DNA from: Streptomyces griseoviridis
Lineage (GTDB): Bacteria > Actinomycetota > Actinomycetes > Streptomycetales > Streptomycetaceae
Assembly (NCBI RefSeq): GCF_005222485.1
Contig: NZ_CP029078.1
Span: 7,379,501-7,443,500, forward strand
Length of the DNA: 64,000 nt
Direction of reading: 5' to 3'
Below the pieces are notes generated by a model. The model was not told where the DNA came from. It saw only the letters and a list, made by a program, of their open reading frames with translations, and did not search any database. Shown here in pieces: positions 40,901 through 51,633 of this stretch (the stretch's first letter is position 1; each line of letters begins with the position of its first letter). The position numbers and the translations under genes were made by a program.

Positions 40901-42148
40901 ATGCGGCGGACGGACCCCTCGGGGCACGGACCCGTACGGTTCGGGCCCGGCGGCGCGGGCGACGGGCTCCCCGTCCTCGACGCGCTGCGGGACGTCGTCG
41001 CGCGCGCCGCCGGCGCCGGCGACGAGCAACCGGTCGGCGGCGGCGCCGCGATACGCGAGGCGGCCTGCGGCTACTGGACGCGGCGCGGGCTGCCCGCCGA
41101 CGCCGACCGGGTCGCCGCCGCCCCCGGAGCCCCCGCGCTGCTCCTCGCCCTGACCGCCGCGCTCGGCGGCGACGTCCTGGTGCCAAGACCCTGCGCGGCC
41201 TGGTGGGCGCCGTACGCGCGACTGCTGGGCCGGCCGGTGTTCCACGTCGCGACCCCCGCCGAGTGCGGGGGCGTTCCCGACCCGTACGCCCTCCTGGAGA
41301 CCGTCCGCCGGATACGCGCCGAGGGCGGCGACCCGAAGCTGCTCGTACTGTCCGTCGCCGACGACCCCACCGGCACCGTCGCACCCCCCGAACTCCTGCA
41401 CGCGTGCGTGGAGGCAGCCGCCGCCGAGGGACTCCACCTGGTCAGCGACGAGACCTGGCGGGACACCCTGTTCCCGCCCCGGGACACCGTGCCGCTCAGC
41501 CCCGCCGAGATGCTTCCCGACCGGGTCACCGTCGTCACCGACCTGTCCGGCGCGCTGCTGCCGGCCGGCTGGCCCGCCGCCGTCGCCCGGTTCGAGCGGG
41601 GGGAAGGCGGCGCCCGCCTGCACGCGCGCGTGCTCGACGTGCTCACCGCGCTCGGCGCCCGCGTCGCCACACCGGTCGCCGCGGCCGCCGGATACGCCCT
41701 CGCCGAACCCGGGCCCGTCACCGACCGCGTCGCCGCCGCCACCGCCCTGCACGCGCGCGTGGCCACCGCCCTGCACACCACCGTCGTCGCCGCCGGTGCC
41801 GTGGCCCGCCCGCCGCGCGCGGGGCGCCACCTCTACGCCGACCTGGACCCGCTGCGGCCCGCGCTCACCGCCCACGGCGTCGGCGACGCCCAGGAGTTGG
41901 AGGACTTCCTCACCGCCAGGCTCGGCAGCCCGGTACCCGGCGGCCACCGCTTCGGCGACGGAGTCGGCGCCCTGCGCGTCCGGCTGTCCACCCGGCCGCT
42001 GCTCGGCGCGACGGACGCGGAGCGCACGGAATGTCTCACCTCACCCACGCCGCTGGAACTGCCGCACGTGCAACGCGCGTTGACGCGGGTGAAGTCGGTC
42101 TTCGAAGACCTTCGTGACGACGCTCAGCGACGGGAGCACACGCGATGA
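40901..42148 (+). CDS. Aminotransferase class I/II fold protein lacking the PLP lysine
   Basis: 415 residues from ATG 40901 with GGAGG seven bases upstream. The aminotransferase fold is recognisable: GGGAAIREAACGYWTRRGLP near 47-66, LSVADDPTGT (N-P-T-G region with Asp for Asn), LVSDETWRDT (Asp that binds the pyridine N), and a C-terminal ALRVRLST Arg. But the SxSK...GxR segment reads DLSGALLPAGWPAA: the Schiff-base Lys is Gly and the phosphate-binding Arg is Pro. It therefore probably lacks aminotransferase activity or is a regulatory or structural paralogue. Its stop overlaps the MBL gene (ATGA). Confidence 0.8.
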   Translation: MRRTDPSGHGPVRFGPGGAGDGLPVLDALRDVVARAAGAGDEQPVGGGAAIREAACGYWTRRGLPADADRVAAAPGAPALLLALTAALGGDVLVPRPCAAWWAPYARLLGRPVFHVATPAECGGVPDPYALLETVRRIRAEGGDPKLLVLSVADDPTGTVAPPELLHACVEAAAAEGLHLVSDETWRDTLFPPRDTVPLSPAEMLPDRVTVVTDLSGALLPAGWPAAVARFERGEGGARLHARVLDVLTALGARVATPVAAAAGYALAEPGPVTDRVAAATALHARVATALHTTVVAAGAVARPPRAGRHLYADLDPLRPALTAHGVGDAQELEDFLTARLGSPVPGGHRFGDGVGALRVRLSTRPLLGATDAERTECLTSPTPLELPHVQRALTRVKSVFEDLRDDAQRREHTR

Positions 42149-43290
42149 CGCACCAGTCCGAGTCGACCAGCACCACGACGAGCACCGACCCCGACACCCA
42201 CCCGGGTGCCGATCCGGGCACCGACACCGGTACCCGCGCGACCACCGCCACCAGCCGAACCGTCGGGACGGCGACCGCCAGCCCGGGGTCCGAGGTGCTC
42301 GCGCCCCCTTTCCCGCCGCTCGCCGAACCCCGCCCGCTGGGCGAACGGAGATACTGGCCACGGGCGTTCCACGACCGGCTCACCGCCCCGCTGCCCGGCC
42401 TCAAGGCAATGGCCAGGTTCGCCCGCGAGGGCGCCGTCAGGCCAGGACGCGAGGGCCTCGCCGACGTCCCGCTGATCCCATTCGAGCCCGGACCGCTGCC
42501 CCGCGTGGACAGCGACACGATCGCCGTCTCCTGGGCCGGGCACGCCAGTTGGGTGATCCGCGTCGGCGGCCTGACCGTCCTCACCGACCCGGTCTGGTCC
42601 CGCCGCATCCTCGGCACGCCCACCCGGGTCACCCCGGTCGGCGTCGCCTGGAGCGCGCTGCCGCGCGTCGACGCGGTCGTCATCAGCCACAACCACTACG
42701 ACCACCTGGACGCCCCCACCCTGCGCCGACTCCCTCGCGACACACCGGTGTTCGCACCGGCAGGGCTCGCCTCCTGGTTCCGGCGCCGCCACTTCACCTC
42801 GGTCACCGAGCTCGACTGGTGGGAGGGGGCCGAACTACGCGGCGTCCGCTTCGACTTCGTCCCCGCCCACCACTGGTCCAAGCGCAGCCTCGTCGACACC
42901 TGCCGCACCCTGTGGGGCGGTTGGGTGCTCACCGCCGCCGACGGACAGCGCGTCTACTTCGCCGGGGACACCGGCTACGGCCACTGGTTCGAGCGGATCG
43001 GCCGCCGCTACCCGGGCATCGACCTCGCCCTGCTGCCCATCGGCGCCTACGACCCGCGCTGGTGGCTCAGCGACGTGCACTGCGACCCCGAGGAGGCGGT
43101 GCGCGCCACCCAGGACCTCGGGGCCCGCCGGATGGCGCCGATGCACTGGGGCACCTTCGTGCTCTCCGCCGAACCGGTCCTGGAACCCCTCACCCGGGTC
43201 CGCGCCGCCTGGACCCGCGCGGGCCTGCCCCGCGAGGACCTCTGGGACCTGCCGGTGGGCGGCTCCCGGGTACTGGACCGGACGGACTAG
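42145..43290 (+). CDS. MBL-fold metallohydrolase, NAPE-PLD/UlaG-like
   Basis: 381 residues; ATG 42145 overlaps the previous stop. Residues 1-45 are Thr/Asp-rich and disordered. The metal motif H-x-H-x-D-H reads ISHNHYDHLD, with WAGHASWVIRVGG before it, YFAGDTGYG for the Asp ligand and PMHWGTF for a further His, which is the N-acyl-phosphatidylethanolamine phospholipase D-like pattern. Possible role in phospholipid or lactone hydrolysis. No signal peptide. Confidence 0.88.
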   Translation: MTHQSESTSTTTSTDPDTHPGADPGTDTGTRATTATSRTVGTATASPGSEVLAPPFPPLAEPRPLGERRYWPRAFHDRLTAPLPGLKAMARFAREGAVRPGREGLADVPLIPFEPGPLPRVDSDTIAVSWAGHASWVIRVGGLTVLTDPVWSRRILGTPTRVTPVGVAWSALPRVDAVVISHNHYDHLDAPTLRRLPRDTPVFAPAGLASWFRRRHFTSVTELDWWEGAELRGVRFDFVPAHHWSKRSLVDTCRTLWGGWVLTAADGQRVYFAGDTGYGHWFERIGRRYPGIDLALLPIGAYDPRWWLSDVHCDPEEAVRATQDLGARRMAPMHWGTFVLSAEPVLEPLTRVRAAWTRAGLPREDLWDLPVGGSRVLDRTD

Positions 43291-43445
43291 CGGACGCACC
43301 GGAAGGGGCGGGAAGGGGAAGGGATGCGAGGCGAGGCGAGGGGACGGGAAGACCGGCCCGCCGAGCCTTGCCGAGCCCCCTCCGAGCCCCGTCAGGCGTC
43401 GATGGCCCCGTCGAGTCCCGACAGGCCCCGGCCACCCGTCCCGCG

Positions 43446-44066
43446 CTACGCGGGGCGGGTCCCCCTGGCCCGGCGCCACACCAGCGGAGCCGCGCTGACC
43501 AGCACGGTCAGCGCGACCGCCGCGACCACGCCCTCCCACGGCTCGGGGAACAGCGAACCGCCCAGCACCCCGATCAGCTGGTACGTCGCCGCCCAGGCCA
43601 GACAGGCCGGCAGATTGCCGCGGGCGAAGCGCCGCAGCGGCCACTCGGCCAGCAGACAGGCCAGCATCACCGGTATCCGCCCGGCCGGCACCAGCCGGGA
43701 CAGCACCAGGACCGTCACCCCGTGATCGGCGAGCTTGCCCTGCGCCTGCGCCAGCCGCTCCTCGGGCGCCCGCGACCTGATCGCCTCCAGCCACCGCGAG
43801 CCGCCCCGCGAGCGCAGCCCGCGCCGGCCCAGCCAGTACAGGGCCGCGTCACCGAGGAACGCGGCGAGCGACGCCGTCACGAACACCAGCGCCATCGCGA
43901 ACGGCGCCGTCTGATGGAACGCCACCACCGCCGCCGAACTGACCAGCGCGCCGGTGGGTATCACCGGCAGCAGCGCGCCGACCAGCACCAGCAGGAACAG
44001 CGTCGGATAGCCGATCGCCTGCTGCGCCGACTCCGTCGACGTCGACGTGACGGCCAGAGCTATCAC
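43446..44066 (-). CDS. DedA/SNARE-associated (VTT) family membrane protein
   Basis: 206 residues from GTG 44066, overlapping the stop of the upstream MBL gene (GTGA). Hydrophobic segments near 20-40, 50-75, 125-145 and 165-190. DedA signatures: FLGDAALYWLGRRGLR and LVLSRLVPAGRIPVMLACLL (conserved Arg and Gly of the re-entrant loops). DedA proteins translocate or scramble phospholipids (undecaprenyl phosphate in some species). Confidence 0.87.
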   Translation of the reverse strand: MIALAVTSTSTESAQQAIGYPTLFLLVLVGALLPVIPTGALVSSAAVVAFHQTAPFAMALVFVTASLAAFLGDAALYWLGRRGLRSRGGSRWLEAIRSRAPEERLAQAQGKLADHGVTVLVLSRLVPAGRIPVMLACLLAEWPLRRFARGNLPACLAWAATYQLIGVLGGSLFPEPWEGVVAAVALTVLVSAAPLVWRRARGTRPA

Positions 44067-44836
44067 CGGGTGGCCTCCGGCCGGACGCTCTCGCCGTGCC
44101 CCAGCCGGTGCACCGCCACACCGGGCGCACTGCGGGCCGCGAGGCGCACGAACTCCTCGCCCGGCGCGTGGAACTCATGGGGGCGCACGGCGTCCATCCC
44201 GATCGGCCAGTACGTGCCGTAGTGCACCGGTACCGCGCTGGCGGGCGCGAGCCGCGCCAGCGCCTCGGCGGCCCGGCCGGCGTCCAGATGCCCCTCCCCG
44301 AGGTACGGCCCCCACCCCCCGACCGGCAGCAACGCCGTGTCGACGGGCCCGACTTCGTCCGGCATCGCGTCGAAGAGACCGGTGTCGCCCGCGAAGTACG
44401 TGCGCCCCTCGCCCTCCACGACATACCCGAGCGCGGGGGAGCGGTGCGGCCCGACCGGCAGCCGCCGGCCGTCGTGCCGCGCCGACACCACCCGGACGGC
44501 CAGGTCACCGACCCGCACCAGATCGCCTGGCGCCACCTCGGTCAGCGTGAGCCGGGTCAGCCTGCGCAGCCCGGGGACCGTCCGGGACGCACCGCGCGGC
44601 ACCAGCAGCCGGGTACCGGGCGCGAGCCGTTCGAGTGACGGAACGTGCAGGTGGTCGGCGTGCAGATGGGAGACGAGCGCCAGGTCGGCACGCCAGGCGT
44701 CCGGGGGTGGCACGGCCCCGCGCCGACGGCGCAGATGCGCGAGCCGGCGGGCGAACAGCGGATCGGTGAGGACGCGTACGCCGGAGTCCTCCACCGTGCA
44801 CGTGGCGTGACCCCACCAGGTGATCTCCACCGGCAC
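44063..44836 (-). CDS. MBL-fold metallohydrolase (UlaG-like)
   Basis: 257 residues from GTG 44836 with AAGGAGG seven bases upstream. HLHADH metal motif (LALVSHLHADHLH), ITWWGHATCTVED at the start, YFAGDTGLFDAMPDEVG for the Asp ligand and VPVHYGTYWPIGM for the last His. Shorter than the 42145-43290 MBL protein and without its N-terminal extension. Translationally coupled to the DedA gene, suggesting a lipid-related pathway; no direct evidence. Confidence 0.87.
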   Translation of the reverse strand: MPVEITWWGHATCTVEDSGVRVLTDPLFARRLAHLRRRRGAVPPPDAWRADLALVSHLHADHLHVPSLERLAPGTRLLVPRGASRTVPGLRRLTRLTLTEVAPGDLVRVGDLAVRVVSARHDGRRLPVGPHRSPALGYVVEGEGRTYFAGDTGLFDAMPDEVGPVDTALLPVGGWGPYLGEGHLDAGRAAEALARLAPASAVPVHYGTYWPIGMDAVRPHEFHAPGEEFVRLAARSAPGVAVHRLGHGESVRPEATR

Positions 44837-44919
44837 CTCTTTGCCTCCTTCGTGCGACTCCCCCGAAGCGTACGGGCAGGAGTAGGGTCGGCGGCGAAAC
44901 CCGGAGGTGAGGGGGCGCC

Positions 44920-45321
44920 ATGGGACCGTTGCGGATCACGGCCATCGCGAGTCTGACGCCGCTCGAAGAACTGGACGCGGACCCCTTTCTGGTGGACTCC
45001 CGCAGCCAGCACGCGATGTGCGCCCGCTGGGCGGCCGAGCGCGGCCACCGGGTCAGCAGGGAACTGCTGGTGTCAGGACTCCGCGCCGACCACTGCGTCC
45101 TGTGGGACGGCGTCCGGGCCGGCGTCGACCTCTTCGTGGCGCCCAGCCACCGGGTGCTGGAGAGCGCCCTGTCGTCGGTCGAGGAGTTCACCGCCGAGTG
45201 CGCCAGGCGCGGCGTCCGCGTCGAGACCGTCGGCAGCGCCGAACCCGCGTACGACGCCCAGATGAAGGCCCGCGTCCACCGCAGACTCTCCATGCCGACC
45301 GCCGGGTACGACGGCCGTTAG
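44920..45321 (+). CDS. Conserved hypothetical protein (resolvase-N-like appearance)
   Basis: 133 residues from ATG 44920, GGAGG at 44902. I do not recognise a named family. It starts ITAIASLTPLEELDADPFLV and has ADHCVLWDGVRAGVDLFVAP and SSVEEFTAECARRGVRVETV, which look loosely like the alpha/beta N-terminal fold of serine resolvases but without a catalytic Ser in the expected place. No membrane segment or signal. Divergent from the MBL gene at 44836. Coding quality (GC3) is good. Confidence 0.6.
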   Translation: MGPLRITAIASLTPLEELDADPFLVDSRSQHAMCARWAAERGHRVSRELLVSGLRADHCVLWDGVRAGVDLFVAPSHRVLESALSSVEEFTAECARRGVRVETVGSAEPAYDAQMKARVHRRLSMPTAGYDGR

Positions 45322-45389
45322 CTCCCCCTCCACCACCGCCCAGGGGCCCTGTCGGTGCCGTGTGGCAGGGTTGAGGCGGGTCCGTCGAG

Positions 45390-47492
45390 GTGACGGACCG
45401 GGACGTGAGGTGGGCGGGCGTGGGCGGCGGGCGTTGGCGGCGGGTCGTCAGTCAGGTGGGGCGGAGCGTCACCGTGTGGGCGGCCTCCACGGTCACCATG
45501 CTGGTGCTCGCGGGGCTCCTGCCCGACTTCAGCATCCAGTCGCCCGACGGCGACAGCGCCACCCGCATCGCGGTCACCGCCGCGCTCGGCGCCGGCGCGT
45601 TCGGCCTGCTCTCCGCCCTGGTCTGGCCGCTGCTCGTGCGGATGCTGCTGCTGGTGCCCGCCCTCGTCCTCGGCCTGCTGGTCTTCTTCCTCAACGGCGC
45701 GCTGCTGCTGCTCGCGCTGCGCCTGAACCCGGCCTCGCGCGGCGGCGCCGCCCCGGAGACGGCCGTCGTGGTCGCCGCCGTGATGTCCGCCGTCGCCTCC
45801 GCCACCGGCGGCGCGCTCGCCGTCCGCGACGACGACGCCTACCGGCGCCGCCTCTACCGCCTCGCCGACCGCCGAAGACGCCGTCACCCGCCCTCCCCGC
45901 TCGTCCCCGGCACCGTCTTCCTGCAACTCGACGGCGTCGGCCACGACGTGCTGCTCGCCGCCGCGGACCGGGGCGTCATGCCCACCGTGGCCCGGCTCCT
46001 CGCCGACGGCACCCACCGGCTCACCCCGTGGCGCACCGACTGGTCAAGCCAGACCGGCGCCAGCCAGCTCGGCATCCTGCACGGCAGCAACGACGACATC
46101 CCCGCCTTCCGCTGGTACGAGAAGGACACCCGCGAGGTGATGGTCTGCAACCGTCCCACCAGCGCCGCCGAACTCCAGCGCAGGGCCGTCGAGCGGACCG
46201 GCGACGGCGGCCTCCTCACCCGGGACGGCGCGAGCCGCGGCAACCTCTTCGGCGGCGGCGCCGACGAACAGGCCCTGGTGCTGTCCATCGCCGCCCGCCG
46301 CCGCGGCCGCAGCACCCGCTCCCGGGCCGGCTACTTCGCCTACTTCTCCGACCCGGCCAACGCCGTGCGCACCGCGCTGTCCTTCTTCGCCGAGATCGCC
46401 CGCGAGATCGCCCAGTCCACCCGCGCCCGCGCCCGCAAGCAGCGCCCGCGGGTCGGCAGGGGCGGCCTCTACCCCGTCGTGCGCGCCTTCGCGACCGTCG
46501 TCGAACGCGATGTCGTCGTGGCCGCCGTCATGGGCGACATGCTCGGCGGACGCACCGCCGTCTACGCCGACCTCGTCGCCTACGACGAGGTCGCCCACCA
46601 CTCCGGACCGCACAGCGCCGACGCCGAGAAGGTCCTCGCCCGCCTCGACCGCTCGCTCGCGCTCATCGAGAAGGTCGCCGAGCACGCCCCGCGCCCGTAC
46701 CGGATCGTGCTGCTCTCCGACCACGGCCAGAGCCCGGGGGAGACGTTCAGGGCCCGCTACGGCCTCGGCCTCGCCGACCTGGTGCGGGCGGGCTGCGGAC
46801 TGCCGGTGCCGCGCCGGGCCCGCCGCACCCGCAGCGGCACCGAGGCCCGCGCCGCCGTGCGCGCCGCGCTGCGCAGGCCGGTGGAGGAGGGCGTCGAGGA
46901 GCACCGGCACGGCGGCCGCCGCTCCGAGCCGATCGTGCTGGCCTCGGGCAACCTCGGCCTGGTCTCCTTCCCCGACGTGCCGCACCGCATGACCAAGGAG
47001 GAGATCGACGCCCGCCACCCCGCCCTCCTCACCACGCTCGCCCACCACCCCGGCATCGGCTTCCTGCTGGTGCGCAGCGAGAGGCACGGCGGGGTCGTCC
47101 TCGGCGCGCACGGCGCCGAGATCCCGCTCGACCGGCTCGACGAGGACCCCGGACCGCTCGCCGCGTTCGGACCAGGCGCCGCCGACGCCGTCCGCCGCAC
47201 CCACTCCTTCCCGCACACCGCCGACATCATGGTCAACTCCTTCCACGACCCGGACGAGGGCGAGGTCCTCGCCTTCGAGGAGCAGATCGGCTCGCACGGC
47301 GGCCTCGGCGGCGCCCAGGGCCGCCCCTTCCTGCTCTCCCCGCTCGACCTGTCCGCGCCCGTCGAGGACGGGCGGGAACTGGTCGGCGCCGAGCGGGTGC
47401 ACCAGGTACTGCGCCGCTGGCTGCGCGAGTCGGACGGGCCGCAGGTGCCGCTGACGGTGGGGCGGGAGGAGCAGGAGCGCAGGGTGGCCTGA
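45390..47492 (+). CDS. Phage-holin-like membrane domain fused to an alkaline-phosphatase-fold phosphodiesterase
   Basis: 700 residues from GTG 45390. Residues about 25-140 have four hydrophobic segments resembling the phage holin (holin 4) family of actinobacteria. Residues about 170-690 form an alkaline-phosphatase superfamily domain: FLQLDGVGHD with the metal Asp, TGASQLGILHG where the nucleophile is expected (Thr/Ser), DEVAHHSGP (His ligands), and LSDHGQSPGE. Likely membrane-bound phosphodiesterase or phosphatase facing outward; substrate unknown. Confidence 0.82.
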   Translation: MTDRDVRWAGVGGGRWRRVVSQVGRSVTVWAASTVTMLVLAGLLPDFSIQSPDGDSATRIAVTAALGAGAFGLLSALVWPLLVRMLLLVPALVLGLLVFFLNGALLLLALRLNPASRGGAAPETAVVVAAVMSAVASATGGALAVRDDDAYRRRLYRLADRRRRRHPPSPLVPGTVFLQLDGVGHDVLLAAADRGVMPTVARLLADGTHRLTPWRTDWSSQTGASQLGILHGSNDDIPAFRWYEKDTREVMVCNRPTSAAELQRRAVERTGDGGLLTRDGASRGNLFGGGADEQALVLSIAARRRGRSTRSRAGYFAYFSDPANAVRTALSFFAEIAREIAQSTRARARKQRPRVGRGGLYPVVRAFATVVERDVVVAAVMGDMLGGRTAVYADLVAYDEVAHHSGPHSADAEKVLARLDRSLALIEKVAEHAPRPYRIVLLSDHGQSPGETFRARYGLGLADLVRAGCGLPVPRRARRTRSGTEARAAVRAALRRPVEEGVEEHRHGGRRSEPIVLASGNLGLVSFPDVPHRMTKEEIDARHPALLTTLAHHPGIGFLLVRSERHGGVVLGAHGAEIPLDRLDEDPGPLAAFGPGAADAVRRTHSFPHTADIMVNSFHDPDEGEVLAFEEQIGSHGGLGGAQGRPFLLSPLDLSAPVEDGRELVGAERVHQVLRRWLRESDGPQVPLTVGREEQERRVA

Positions 47493-47566
47493 GACAGGGC
47501 GCCGCCGAGTGTGATCGGATGGGTTCCGTACTCGCAGGCAACAGCCTTGATCCGAAAGGATTTACC

Positions 47567-47992
47567 GTGGCCACCACGCGCTCCGCACACACCGTCTGGG
47601 AAGGCGACCTCCTCAGGGGGAACGGCGTCGTCACCTTCGACTCGTCCGGTATCGGCGGGCAGCCGGTGTCGTGGCCCTCGCGCGCCGAGCAGGCGAACGG
47701 CAAGACCAGCCCCGAGGAGCTGATCGCCGCCGCCCACTCAAGCTGCTTCTCGATGGCCCTCTCGCACGGCCTGGCCGGCGCGGGCACCCCGCCCACCAGG
47801 CTCGTCACCTCGGCGGACGTCACCTTCCAGCCCGGTGAGGGCATCACCGGCATCCACCTGACGGTCGAGGGCACCGTCCCCGGCATCGACGCCGAGGCGT
47901 TCGCCGCCGCCGCTGCCGACGCCAAGGCGAACTGCCCGGTCAGCCAGGCCCTCGCCGGCACCACCATCACCCTGTCGGCCCAGCTCACCTGA
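47567..47992 (+). CDS. OsmC/Ohr-family peroxidase
   Basis: 141 residues from GTG 47567 (AAAGGA upstream). Two redox cysteines in the expected places: HSSCFSMALSH (about residue 59) and NCPVSQAL (about 126). The family reduces organic hydroperoxides using dihydrolipoyl or thiol donors. The motif SPEELIAAAHSSCF is typical of the OsmC branch. 74 bp after the phosphodiesterase gene; no OhrR gene adjacent. Confidence 0.88.
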   Translation: MATTRSAHTVWEGDLLRGNGVVTFDSSGIGGQPVSWPSRAEQANGKTSPEELIAAAHSSCFSMALSHGLAGAGTPPTRLVTSADVTFQPGEGITGIHLTVEGTVPGIDAEAFAAAAADAKANCPVSQALAGTTITLSAQLT

Positions 47993-48130
47993 GGTCACCA
48001 CCGCTCAACCCTCGGTGCCGCGCCCGGTCCCCGGTGCGCGGCATCGCCGTTCGCGGGTACCCGGCACGCTGAACCGTCCAGCCACGTCCTGTGCTGGATC
48101 GACGAGAGTGCCCGGCGGAAGGGGACAGCC

Positions 48131-50011
<1,881 letters not shown>

Positions 50012-50064
50012 CCAGCCCGCCGAGACCGCCCCCTGACCCGCCCGGTTGACCCGCCCGCCGGGCC

Positions 50065-50667
50065 CTACTCCCGTGCTCCCGGCGACCGCCGGGGACCGGG
50101 GGGCCCTTCCTCGCTTGGAGGGCGGAGGGGGCCGACGGGGCCGGTGGGGCCGGTCGGGCCGACGGGCAGCGCCGCGCACACCGCGTCCAGCACGGACGCG
50201 TACGGGGTGCCGAACGCGGTGAGCCGGGCCCGCAGCCGCTCCAGGCCCGCGCGATGGTCGGTGAGCAGCCCGGTCTCACCGGTGCGGGCCGCCAACTCCA
50301 GTACAGCGGGCAGGAAGTCGGGCGGCTCCGCACCGGCGAACTCCAGCCCGTGCGCCCGATAGCGCGCCGCGTAGCGCGTCAGCGAAGGACCGTCCGTGCC
50401 GTCTGGGTCGTCCGTGCCGTCTGGGTCGTGCGTGGCGTCCGGCACCTCGTCGGTCCGCCACCGGCTCAGATACAGACTGTGCCGGGAGTCGAAGACCCGC
50501 GCGTAGTGCGCCGCCAGCTCCGCGGCCGGGGTGAGCGCCGCGTGGTCGGCGAACTCCCGCAACTGCGGCGCCGCCTCCCGCAGCAGCGGCAGCCTGGCCC
50601 GCAGATCGTCGTCGGGGCGGGTCAGACAGAGCGCGGCGGCCTGGTACAGCACGGCGTCCGACGGCAT
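50065..50667 (-). CDS. NarJ-like nitrate reductase assembly chaperone (orphan)
   Basis: 200 residues from ATG 50667. YQAAALCLTRPDDDLRARLP near 8-27 and YARVFDSRHSLYLSRWRTDE near 55-74 match the NarJ/TorD-like fold signature (Y-x-x-x-F-D). It normally inserts the molybdenum cofactor into NarG. No narG, narH or narI is nearby. A 6-residue in-frame tandem duplication (DPDGTD, DNA 50392-50427) and a C-terminal collagen-like GPTGPTGPVGP stretch are unusual additions. Confidence 0.75.
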   Translation of the reverse strand: MPSDAVLYQAAALCLTRPDDDLRARLPLLREAAPQLREFADHAALTPAAELAAHYARVFDSRHSLYLSRWRTDEVPDATHDPDGTDDPDGTDGPSLTRYAARYRAHGLEFAGAEPPDFLPAVLELAARTGETGLLTDHRAGLERLRARLTAFGTPYASVLDAVCAALPVGPTGPTGPVGPLRPPSEEGPPGPRRSPGARE

Positions 50668-50746
50668 CAGCCCTCCTCGGGGTCGTCCGGCGCCCGGCGC
50701 CCGCCCGCTCTGTGTGTCCCGCTCACCCGCGCTCCCTCGCTCGGCC

Positions 50747-50782
50747 CGGCCCGGCCCGTGCCTCGACGCTAGGGCCGGGCCG
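50747..50782 (-). terminator. Hairpin after the DUF574 methyltransferase gene
   Basis: Stem CGGCCCGGCCC / GGGCCGGGCCG (11 bp) with a 14-nt loop, between the methyltransferase stop and the narJ-like start on the minus strand. Confidence 0.5.
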
Positions 50783-50814
50783 GGGAGCGCACCTGTTCAC
50801 GGCACCCGTACGGG

Positions 50815-51633
50815 TCAGGGCTTGCGGGCCACCCCCGCGTACACCGGCACCACGCCCTCCGCCTGCGCGGCCACGTCCTCCGGCTCGGGACGCCAGCCCG
50901 AGACCGGGATCACCCCGGGTCCCAGCAGGTCGAGGCCGGTGAAGAAGCGGTAGAACTCGGGCAGCGGGCGGGGATGGAAGGGGGTGCCGCCGCGCCGGAA
51001 CAGCTCGGTCGCCCTGGCGATGGCCTCGGGGTTCAGGTCGGGGGTGACCTGGGAGAGGATCAGGAAGCTGCCCGGCGCGAGCGTCGACACGTACCGCGCG
51101 ACCAGGCCGTGCGCGTCGTCGGTGTCGTCGTCCAGATAGTGGGTGAGCGCGACCAGGGACAGCGCGATCGGGCGGTCGAAGTCGAGGGACTCGGCGGCCA
51201 GCCGCAGGATGGTGTCCGGGTCGCGGACGTCGGCGTGCACGTAGTCGGTACCGCCCTCGGGGGTGCTCTGCAGGAGCGCCTCCGCGTGCCGCAGCACGAT
51301 CGGGTCGTTGTCGACGTACACCACCCGGCACTCCGCCGCCGCGGTCTGCGCCACCTGGTGCAGGTTCGGCTCGGTCGGGATGCCGGTGCCGATGTCGAGG
51401 AACTGGCGGACGCCGGCCTCGGCGGCGGTCCGCACGGCGCGCCGCATGAACCGGCGGTTGGCGCGTGCCCCGCGCACCGCCGTGGGGTCGGCGGCCAGGA
51501 TGCGGCGGGCCAGCTCCTCGTCGACCGGGTAGTTGTCCTTGCCGCCCAGCCACCAGTCGTAGACCCTGGCCGGGTGCGGGCGCCTGGTGTCGATGGGGGC
51601 GGGCCCCGCCGGGGCGGTGTCGGGTGCGGTCAT
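50815..51633 (-). CDS. DUF574 (S-adenosyl methyltransferase 19) family protein
   Basis: 272 residues from ATG 51633 with GAGGAGA upstream. VYDWWLGGKDNYPVDEELAR near 24-43, RQFLDIGTGIPTEPNLHQVA near 76-95 as the SAM-binding region, and ALSLVALTHYLDDD near 159-172 are hallmarks of the actinobacterial DUF574 methyltransferases. Target unknown. The gene follows the XRE/DUF5753 gene on the same strand with a repeat-rich leader between. Confidence 0.88.
   Translation of the reverse strand: MTAPDTAPAGPAPIDTRRPHPARVYDWWLGGKDNYPVDEELARRILAADPTAVRGARANRRFMRRAVRTAAEAGVRQFLDIGTGIPTEPNLHQVAQTAAAECRVVYVDNDPIVLRHAEALLQSTPEGGTDYVHADVRDPDTILRLAAESLDFDRPIALSLVALTHYLDDDTDDAHGLVARYVSTLAPGSFLILSQVTPDLNPEAIARATELFRRGGTPFHPRPLPEFYRFFTGLDLLGPGVIPVSGWRPEPEDVAAQAEGVVPVYAGVARKP

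Noticed and set aside
48057..48062. GGGTAC before dnaK as a SigB-type promoter
   Set aside because: No GNNT element lies 14-16 bp upstream of it.
47993..48130. HspR (HAIR) or CIRCE heat-shock operator upstream of dnaK
   Set aside because: No CTTGAGT-N7-ACTCAAG or TTAGCACTC-N9-GAGTGCTAA type sequence is visible.
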